Below are positions 26,695-34,000 of a stretch of 64,000 bases of DNA, piece by piece (within the stretch, counting starts at the first letter, position 1; each line of letters opens with the position of its first letter). The translations under genes were made by a program, and so were the position numbers. Origin of the DNA: Kangiellaceae bacterium (GTDB lineage: Bacteria; Pseudomonadota; Gammaproteobacteria; Enterobacterales; Kangiellaceae); assembly GCA_026196875.1 (NCBI GenBank), contig JAPHTP010000019.1:1-64000 (forward strand). Reading direction: 5' to 3'. The notes under the pieces are model-generated. The model had not been told where the DNA came from and did not search any database. It saw only the letters and a list, made by a program, of their open reading frames with translations.

Positions 26695-27448
26695 AAAGAT
26701 AAAAATATTTTTGGCGGTTGTAAGTACGAGTTTGTTGTCAGCTTGTGCTACGACACAAATAGTTAAACCTGTTGGGCTTCTAGCAACTACTGAAAGTCCA
26801 TCAACGCTTCGCTCAACAGTTCAATTTATTCCACAACGAATTAAAAACGTGGAAACCGGTTTGCTCGATCCCTATGTCGCTCAGGCAAATCCTTATACAC
26901 AAGTTGCAGATAAAATAGACGCAGCTTCTGTGCAAAACTTTATTGCGGCTAAGCGTGCAATTCAGAACGGTGATTCGAAAACCGCCGAAAAGCTATTAGT
27001 AAAAATTACAAGCGAAGATAAGAGTCTGTCTGGACCATGGGTTTTGTTAGGCGATGTAGCAAAAAAACGGAATGATTTCGATGCTTCTATTAAACACTAC
27101 AAGAAAGCTATTGAGGTCAACCAGAATAACGTTAACGCATATATTAGATTAGCCATTCTTCAGCGAGAAATGGGGAAATTTGTCGCGGCTCAAAATACTT
27201 ATTCTTGGGCATTGTCGCGTTGGAAAGATTTTCCTGAGGCACACCTAAACTTGGCCGTGGTATATGATATTTACCTTAACAAACCGTTAAAAGCTCAACG
27301 CCATTTGGAAGCTTATCATTTTCTAACTCAAGGTAAAGATGGGCAACGCGCAAGCTGGCTAAACGAGATCCAACAGCGCACAGGAGAAGAGATTGAGCTC
27401 CATGTTGAAAAGAGAAAGGCGTCAACCTTAGCCTCGGCAAAACCTTAA
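26675..27448 (+). CDS. TPR lipoprotein
   Basis: A 257-residue protein with a lipoprotein signal (FLAVVSTSLLSAC, Cys24). Its TPR core at about 100-215 includes AAKRAIQNGDSKTAEKLLVKI, GPWVLLGDVAKKRNDFDASIKHYKKAIEVNQNNVNAYIRLAIL and EAHLNLAVVYDI. Two ATGs six bases apart (26675 and 26681) are possible. The gene overlaps its upstream neighbour, so translation is probably coupled. It resembles short PilF-like or GltE/AglT-type TPR lipoproteins. It may be the outer-membrane TPR pilotin of the machine. That role is inferred from context. Confidence 0.72.
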   Translation: MAMKFDKKIKIFLAVVSTSLLSACATTQIVKPVGLLATTESPSTLRSTVQFIPQRIKNVETGLLDPYVAQANPYTQVADKIDAASVQNFIAAKRAIQNGDSKTAEKLLVKITSEDKSLSGPWVLLGDVAKKRNDFDASIKHYKKAIEVNQNNVNAYIRLAILQREMGKFVAAQNTYSWALSRWKDFPEAHLNLAVVYDIYLNKPLKAQRHLEAYHFLTQGKDGQRASWLNEIQQRTGEEIELHVEKRKASTLASAKP

Positions 27449-27502
27449 ATACTATAGAAATGTGAAGGCTATGGAGAGTTTCACATCAAACTTTGATGGA
27501 TA

Positions 27503-27823
27503 TTGAAAATCATTGGATGGAAAACTTTGAAAAGGTCAGTTATTTTTTTCGTATTGGTACTTCAATTGTCACTAACAGGTAGTGCAGAAGAAACACCAAT
27601 TGAAATTCAGTCAAATATTATTGGGGACAAGGAGCAACCGTTGGTTAGCTATTTTATCCCATGGGAAGAAATCGGCACACCGGATAAGTTGCAATGGGAT
27701 CTCGACTCGAAATTCGATAAAACACTTTCCCTGGTCGATCGAAAAGTTTTGTTACGTTCATCGAGTATGTACGAACACATGAAGTTAGAACAGCAAGCTC
27801 CAAAATCAAATGAGGCATTATGA
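27503..27823 (+). CDS. Small exported protein of unknown function
   Basis: A 106-residue frame opening at a TTG (27503). It encodes a signal-like segment (LKRSVIFFVLVLQLSLTGSAEE) and a soluble acidic tail with PWEEIGTPDKLQWDLDSKFDKTLS. The start is unsure, as the ribosome site is weak. An inner TTG near 27527 is also possible. Its stop overlaps the ATG of the TolQ-like gene (ATGATG), implying translational coupling and that the gene is real. No family was recognised. It is an operon-specific periplasmic partner by position only. Confidence 0.55.
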   Translation: MKIIGWKTLKRSVIFFVLVLQLSLTGSAEETPIEIQSNIIGDKEQPLVSYFIPWEEIGTPDKLQWDLDSKFDKTLSLVDRKVLLRSSSMYEHMKLEQQAPKSNEAL

Positions 27824-28614
27824 TGGAAGCAATATACAGTACAATTGTGAAGTTTTTTCAGGAAGGTGGTTTGTTTATCTATCCTATTGCCATTGTTTTA
27901 GCATTAGGACTGGTTATAGTCATCGAAAGATGGGTTTTCCTAACCCGCGAAAGCATAAGAAATATTAAGGCATTTGAAGGATTTTTACCGCTGCTAAGAA
28001 CAACTGATCTCGACAAAATGCAACTTTATTCACGCGAAAATACGGCACCAGTAATACGCGTTATTGGTTGCGGTTTAGATATGATGAAAGTGACTAAGCA
28101 TCGCGCTGATATTGAGCACTCAATGAATGAAGGTATGCTAGAAGTAATGCCTCGACTGGAGACTCGAACGGGCTATTTATCAATGCTGGCGAACATTGCA
28201 ACGTTGCTCGGATTGCTTGGCACGATTATCGGTTTGATCTCCGCGTTTACCGCGGTTGCTAGTGCGGATCCTGCGCAGAAATCTGCATTGCTTTCATTGT
28301 CGATCTCGGTCGCAATGAATACCACTGCGTTTGGCTTGATTACCGCGATCCCTCTACTGATTTGTTATTCAGTCTTACAAAACAAAACGTCGCGAATTGT
28401 GAGTAGTATTGAAATGGCGGCAGTCAAATTCCTCAATATTATGACTTATAACAGACTCATTTATGCGGGTGCTCAAACGGTTGTGGAATCTAAGGTTTCA
28501 GAGACGGCAAGCGTACAACCGAATCCTGCGACTAGTGAAGCGGCTCAGGCTCAACCGGCTACAGAGGAAGAGAATTTGCCAATTGATGCTGCAGCGGCTG
28601 CGACCGCGGGATAA
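27820..28614 (+). CDS. MotA/TolQ/ExbB proton channel subunit (AglR-like)
   Basis: A 264-residue inner-membrane protein with three predicted helices at about 18-40, 118-143 and 160-185. The conserved MotA_ExbB core is visible: TGYLSMLANIATLLGLLGTIIGLISAF and SLSISVAMNTTAFGLITAIPLLICY, with the Thr residues lining the channel in TolQ/ExbB. The C-terminal tail is Ala/Pro/Glu-rich. It pairs with the two ExbD-type genes immediately downstream. Exactly this one-TolQ-two-TolR set powers Agl-Glt gliding and Nfs spore-coat export in Myxococcus (AglR with AglQ and AglS). Energy coupling to the proton gradient is a family property. The cargo is unknown. Confidence 0.9.
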   Translation: MMEAIYSTIVKFFQEGGLFIYPIAIVLALGLVIVIERWVFLTRESIRNIKAFEGFLPLLRTTDLDKMQLYSRENTAPVIRVIGCGLDMMKVTKHRADIEHSMNEGMLEVMPRLETRTGYLSMLANIATLLGLLGTIIGLISAFTAVASADPAQKSALLSLSISVAMNTTAFGLITAIPLLICYSVLQNKTSRIVSSIEMAAVKFLNIMTYNRLIYAGAQTVVESKVSETASVQPNPATSEAAQAQPATEEENLPIDAAAAATAG

Positions 28615-28618
28615 GCAA

Positions 28619-29131
28619 ATGGCTCTTAATTTCAAGAAAAAGGCACAAGAAGAAGCTGATCTCGACGTGACGTCATTTATGAATTTGATGATCGTGCTAG
28701 TGCCTGTCATGTTATTAAGCCTGACTTTTACGCAAATTACAGTCCATGAAATTAGGCTTCCTGATTTAAGTGAGAGTACAGAAAGTTCGCAGGAAACTCC
28801 GCCGAAACTTGAAGTCTTGTTAACTGATTCAGGGATTAAAGTGTTCTATCCCAGTAATGTATTAGTAAAAGATATCCCTGCTAAAGAAGTAGGCAGTGGG
28901 AAAGCACATGATTTTGAGCAGCTGTCTATGGTGATGCAAGAGGTTAAAAAGCAACTCGCTGAAAAACGGGATGTACTTTTGTTATCAGCCTCAAATGTAG
29001 ATTACCAAAGTTTAGTCTCCGCCATGGATGCAGTTAAATCTTATAAAACGGTAGTGGCTGCAAGTTTAGTAGAAGTTGAGTTATTTCCGGAAATTTCATT
29101 AGCTGATGCGAGTGTGAAATCAGATGGTTAG
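28619..29131 (+). CDS. ExbD/TolR-type protein lacking the canonical Asp (first copy)
   Basis: A 170-residue protein. The open frame begins at 28463 inside the previous gene, but the ATG at 28619, four bases after the TolQ stop, begins a normal ExbD N-terminus (MALNFKKKAQEEADLDVTSFMNLMIVLVPVMLLSLTF). The single helix lies at about 18-40 and the rest is a periplasmic ExbD domain. Aligned with E. coli ExbD (NVTPFIDVMLVLL), the proton-carrying Asp is replaced by Asn22 here, while the Asp is kept in the second copy. This suggests a non-conducting or structural subunit. Confidence 0.88.
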   Translation: MALNFKKKAQEEADLDVTSFMNLMIVLVPVMLLSLTFTQITVHEIRLPDLSESTESSQETPPKLEVLLTDSGIKVFYPSNVLVKDIPAKEVGSGKAHDFEQLSMVMQEVKKQLAEKRDVLLLSASNVDYQSLVSAMDAVKSYKTVVAASLVEVELFPEISLADASVKSDG

Positions 29132-29708
29132 TTCAAATGTTAATTCTTCTAGTTTGGCTAGTTCGAACCTAGATTTCAAAAGCGTTCGAAAACCAGCATT
29201 TGCGACCAAGCTTAATTTGGTCGCATTGATGGATATATTTACTATCCTCGTTTTCTTTATGTTACTTAATAGTGGTGACTCAAATCAGCTCGAAAACGCG
29301 AAATTTGTGAAATTACCGGACTCAAGCGCGAAAGCATCTCCTCATGTAGAAGCTTCAATTATTATTGGCGAAGACGAAATATGGTTGAATGATGAATCAG
29401 TAATCCGTATTGAAGAGGTGTTAAACTCTGAAGATAAATTGATTGCGCCATTGTCTGTTGCATTAATGAATTATACGGAAAAGAAGGAACAGTTGACGAG
29501 TTATGAAAAAGCTAATGGCCTTGCCGTTACGATTATGGGCGACAGATCGGTTTCGTATAGTTTACTTGAAAGGGTGATGGCAACTTGTAACGCGGAGAAT
29601 TTTCGCGATATTTCTTTAGCAGTCAATAGAGTTGAGTCATCGGTAATTGTGACTTCTCCTCAGGATGCAAGTGGGAGAGGTCAACAAGTTAGTGCGGGAG
29701 GAAATTAA
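29124..29708 (+). CDS. ExbD/TolR-type protein with canonical Asp (second copy)
   Basis: A 194-residue protein overlapping the first ExbD copy by eight bases. A 28-residue polar cytoplasmic tail precedes the one transmembrane helix, KLNLVALMDIFTILVFFMLL, where Asp37 sits in the place of the proton-binding Asp of ExbD/TolR. The periplasmic ExbD domain follows to the C-terminus. With the TolQ-like protein it should form a proton-driven motor, with two different TolR subunits as in AglQ/AglS of Myxococcus. The next gene starts at once after its stop. Confidence 0.9.
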   Translation: MVSSNVNSSSLASSNLDFKSVRKPAFATKLNLVALMDIFTILVFFMLLNSGDSNQLENAKFVKLPDSSAKASPHVEASIIIGEDEIWLNDESVIRIEEVLNSEDKLIAPLSVALMNYTEKKEQLTSYEKANGLAVTIMGDRSVSYSLLERVMATCNAENFRDISLAVNRVESSVIVTSPQDASGRGQQVSAGGN

Positions 29709-30677
29709 ATGACGACCGCTGTTATGCAACCCTTGTCACCTGACTTAAAACTACCTTGGTCTCCTAACCTTCACCAAGAGGAATTATTTAAGCGTTGGAC
29801 TAGAAATACATTTATTGTACTAGTCGTCTTCTTTATTCTGGTCCCTTGGTTACCAGTTTTTGAACAGGCATATGAGCCGCCTGAACGTGAAATTATTAAG
29901 ACTAAAGTTGTGTTGGAGGCGACTAAGCCTCCGCCGGTTAAACCAAAACCAGTTGTACCGAAGGTTGTTGAAAAGCCAAAGCCAAAACCAGTTCCAAAGG
30001 CCGAAGCACCAAAAGATAAAGTTGTAGTGAATAAGAAGTCAAGTTCAAGTACTTCGAAGACTAAAGCAAAAAAGACGGTTATTAACCGTACTAAAGGTTT
30101 GGCAAATGTATCTAGTCAACTAAGTGCTTTGCGCGGCACGTTAAATGTAGCCGGTATGAAAAAGAAGAGTGTATCAACTAACAGTAAAGGTATCGTTGCC
30201 ACAGTTGATCGTAAGATCATTGGCGAAAACAGAGCGACCACTGAAAGCTTAGGTTTAGATGCCGATGACAAGACAATGAAGTCTTCTAGCGTTAAATTGG
30301 CGACGCATAAAACGGCTAGTGTGGAAGGGGTAACTTCTACTGCAGGAGTGAATGGTGGAACTTCAAGTCATGGAAGTTTTATTTCAGGCCAAAGAGATAG
30401 CGAGAGTATTCGTCGAACAATGGATCGTCATAAAGGAAAACTTAATGCACTGTATCAAAGACGACTGAATGACTTTCCTGAAATGCATGGGAAGTTTAGG
30501 TTCGAGCTGATCATTGAACCTAGCGGAATGATCTCTAGTATAAGTCTAATCTCTAGTGATCTTAAGATGAGTGATCTTGAAAAGGATTTACTCAAGAATA
30601 TAAAAGTGATTGATTTTGGTGTCGCCGATGTAACGACAACAAAAGTCATTTACACCTATAACTTTCTGCCTAGTTAA
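29709..30677 (+). CDS. TonB-like energy transducer with AgmX/PglI-type C-terminal domain
   Basis: A 322-residue protein. A short cytoplasmic tail precedes one helix (about 34-50: TFIVLVVFFILVPWLPVF), then a Pro/Lys-rich periplasmic stalk (KPPPVKPKPVVPKVVEKPKPKPVPK) spanning the cell wall. It ends with a domain of about 90 residues (SIRRTMDRHKGKLNALYQRRLNDFPEMHGKFRFELIIEPSGMISSISL ... YTYNF). This ending is that of the AgmX/PglI or myxo_SS_tail family, related in form to TonB C-terminal domains. In Myxococcus, AgmX/GltJ and GltG have this type and link the AglRQS motor to outer-membrane parts. The gene is last in the operon. Confidence 0.83.
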   Translation: MTTAVMQPLSPDLKLPWSPNLHQEELFKRWTRNTFIVLVVFFILVPWLPVFEQAYEPPEREIIKTKVVLEATKPPPVKPKPVVPKVVEKPKPKPVPKAEAPKDKVVVNKKSSSSTSKTKAKKTVINRTKGLANVSSQLSALRGTLNVAGMKKKSVSTNSKGIVATVDRKIIGENRATTESLGLDADDKTMKSSSVKLATHKTASVEGVTSTAGVNGGTSSHGSFISGQRDSESIRRTMDRHKGKLNALYQRRLNDFPEMHGKFRFELIIEPSGMISSISLISSDLKMSDLEKDLLKNIKVIDFGVADVTTTKVIYTYNFLPS

Positions 30678-31061
30678 AAGTAAAACAACTTATTTTTAAT
30701 AGAGCGACTAATCAAAATTAGTTTGCAAATAGTTTTCAAGTTGCTCTTGCCTTTCTGAATCTTAATTGAAGTTATATCGAATAAAATTTCCGGACTCTTA
30801 GACAGGTTTGATATTTTGATAGAAAATCTCAAGACAGGATTTTTATTCTTCTAGAAAGTTGGGCGCTGATATAAAAAGTAACACGGTTACGAAAAATAAA
30901 GCCGACAGATTACGTGCTTTTAAATAGAGACATCATTCACAAAATTGTTTAATACTTGCAATTAAAATTTATTTTTAGCACGCTTTGTGAAGTTTTTCCG
31001 TCATCTTTTTGTTCTTAGTGAGAAGATCCTCTTACTGGAAATTGCGATTTATGGAAATACT
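30678..31061 (+). promoter_or_regulatory. 384-base leader of the fibro-slime lipoprotein gene
   Basis: No gene was seen. AGACAGG occurs twice (30800-30806 and 30832-30838), 32 bases or about three helical turns apart, which is a possible paired activator site. The long gap and lack of an obvious terminator leave open whether the next gene is read from its own promoter or by read-through from the TolQ operon. Confidence 0.35.
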
Positions 31062-34000
31062 ATGTACTCACTCAAAACTAAAGTTCGAGCGATTTTAGTT
31101 TATTCATTGGGTTCATTATTGTTGTTAGGATGTTCTGATGAATCAACAACTGAAACTAACGAAGAACAAATTATAAAAAATGAAACGCATTTCGCTTACG
31201 TTAAGCGCAGTATTGAAACGCAAAGTGGATATGCAGATAGTCTTTACGAAGAAAAATTAACTGACGTTAAAAAGACGCCGCTTGATGTTGTCTCACCTTA
31301 TGAGTTCCAGCCCGGGGCTAAATTACTGGTTAGAACCGGTCTAGACGTTAATGCCACGGATAAAGATATCTTGGCAGAGTACTTTGGAAATGAACTCTAC
31401 GACGTTAAAGACCTGAATGTTTCTCAAGATGGAACAAAGTTAATTTTTGCCGCTAGAGGTAGTGATACTCACTTTACTGATTCGACTTGGAATATTTTCG
31501 TTTATAATTTTGAGACCGAAGCGTTACACCGAGTGATTGCAGATGATCTTGTGGCAAACACTGGGCAAGATACTAATCCAACATTCACTCTAGATAATAA
31601 AATAATATTCTCGTCTGACCGTGATGCGGGAAATCCGCTTTATCCTCGAGAAAACATTGAACAAGTCGGCGAGTTTTGTCGCAAGGTTGATCCCGCAGAA
31701 AACCCATCATTGATTCATTCGATGGGCATTGATGGTGAAAACATTATTCAACTAACCTATGGACGATACAACCATGATATAAACCCCGCGACTTTGAAAG
31801 ATGGAAGGATTGCCTTTGTTCGTTGGGAAAGGAGTTTTCAGCCGATTGCAAGTTGTTCTCTGGAGCAAAACAAGTCGAATAAATCTGTTAGCGAGGAGTC
31901 TCAATATCCTTCGGGATTAGGTTTGCCGGCTAAATGGACCGAAGAAGCTAAATGTGAGTTCGCCAAGCTAACTGTTAACGGACCTGTCTTTACCACAATA
32001 CATCATAAGATCCTTACAATTACAACTGATGGCGAGTCAATGGAGCAGTTGTATAACACTGCGACAACAGATTCATCGGAAGAGTCTTTTCTTGGAATCG
32101 ATCAATTGTTCCAGGCGGAATCTGGTAATCTTTATAGCTTGATCCGTCATCAATACAACCCTGTATTGGGCGGTGAAATAGTTGAGTTGCAACCTGTTCA
32201 CCAGATTGATCCTGATACAATTTTTGCGGAATTATCCCCTCGCTCCTTAACCCAAGAGACAATTAATCTTTATCCAGGACAGCTTTCAAATAATGGCTGG
32301 TTTAGTTCTTTTTGGCCTTACCGTGACGGCTCGCAAAGGCTATTAGTGAGTTGGGCTCAGTGTACGGTTGTGAATGAAGGCGTAAGTTCATTTTGTGACT
32401 CGCCGGATGTGGAAGGAGAACAGAAAGTTCAGTATGGCATTTGGGTTCTTGATCCTGTTTTACATACCCGTTCACCGATTGTAAGGGCACAAAACGATAC
32501 CGTATTTACCGAGATAGCGATGGCGCAACCACACGTTGGTGAGGATCTGGCTCTGTCGGCATTTGACCCTGATTTTGAAGATAATCCTGATGCAACGGAA
32601 ATTGTTTGTGACTTCCCTAACAATCAACCTCTCGCAGTAGCTGGACCCGATCAAGATGGATACGTTGGTGACACATTTGAATTTGATGGTAGCGCGTGTA
32701 GTGATCCTGATGGCGACCCATTAACTTACAAATGGACTGTTAAATCTGGTCCGAGTGACAGCCAAGCGATTATCGAAGATTATACTCGAGTCAACCCAAC
32801 TTTTGTGCCAGACAGAATTGGTAGCTACATTATCGAGCTAGTTGTTAACGACGGTGAATTAGATAGTGAGCCGGACAGCCTGGTTGTAGAAGTTGTACTA
32901 GGCAATGAACGCCCAATTGCAAATGCTGGGGACGATCAATCAGTCATTCTGACAAGCAATGTGACGCTAGATGGATCAAATAGTAGTGATCCGGATAACG
33001 ATGAGCTTTCTTACCGATGGTTGATTGTTAGTCAACCAGAAAATAGTACCGCGACGTTGGATGATGGAACTAAAGTCAATCCATCATTCACGCCTGATTT
33101 GCCAGGGAGCTATGTGGTTCAATTGATTGTTAACGACGGCGTGTTCGACAGTGCACCTGACACAGTGAACATCGCAGCGGAAGCGCCGGCGAACAATAAG
33201 CCAATAGCAAACGCTGGTGCTGATCAAACGGTTAATGTTAGTGCTTCTGTAGCGTTGAATGGTTCTGGCAGTTCTGATGCGGACGGTGATAACTTGAGCT
33301 ACCGTTGGAGCTTCGTTTCGTTGCCAAATGGCAGTAGTGTCAGTCTATTTAATAATACAACTATCAGTCCTTCATTTACGCCGGATACCGAGGGCAGTTA
33401 CATAGTCCAGCTAATCGTGAATGATGGAAGAGTGGACAGTGATGCTGACAGCGTGGTTATTGAAGCGATCAATCCTAATCAAGCGCCAATCGCAAATGCC
33501 GGGCCTGATCAATTAGTCACAATTAATGATCTTGTCACTCTTAATGGTTCTCAAAGTAGTGATCCTGATGGAGATTCGATTTCCTATAACTGGGTTTTAA
33601 TTTCCCAGCCAGGAAGTTCTACTTTAAGTGATGCTTCAAGTGCGCAACCGACATTTACACCGACTCAAGCCGGCGCCTACGTAGTCCAATTAATGGTAAG
33701 TGATGGTGAATTAGAAAGTAATCCGGATACAGTAACTATAAACGTTGAACCGCCTAACACTAAACCTGTTGCAGATGCTGGGGTTGATCAAACCGCAGAC
33801 GTCGATGACTTGGTTTCGCTCGATGGTTCACGAAGTTTTGATGCAGATAATGATCCACTCACCTATTTGTGGAGCGTCGTCACTCAACCCTCCGGAAGTG
33901 GCATGATCTTAATGGAGCCAAATACAGTTAATCCAAATTTCGTTACAGATAAAACTGGAAATTATGTTTTTCAGTTGATTGTGAATGACGGAACCGAAGA

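Noticed and set aside
28463-28618. An N-terminal extension of the first ExbD-type protein
   Set aside because: It would overlap the TolQ-like gene by 150 bases and is basic and unlike the family, while the ATG at 28619 gives a normal start.
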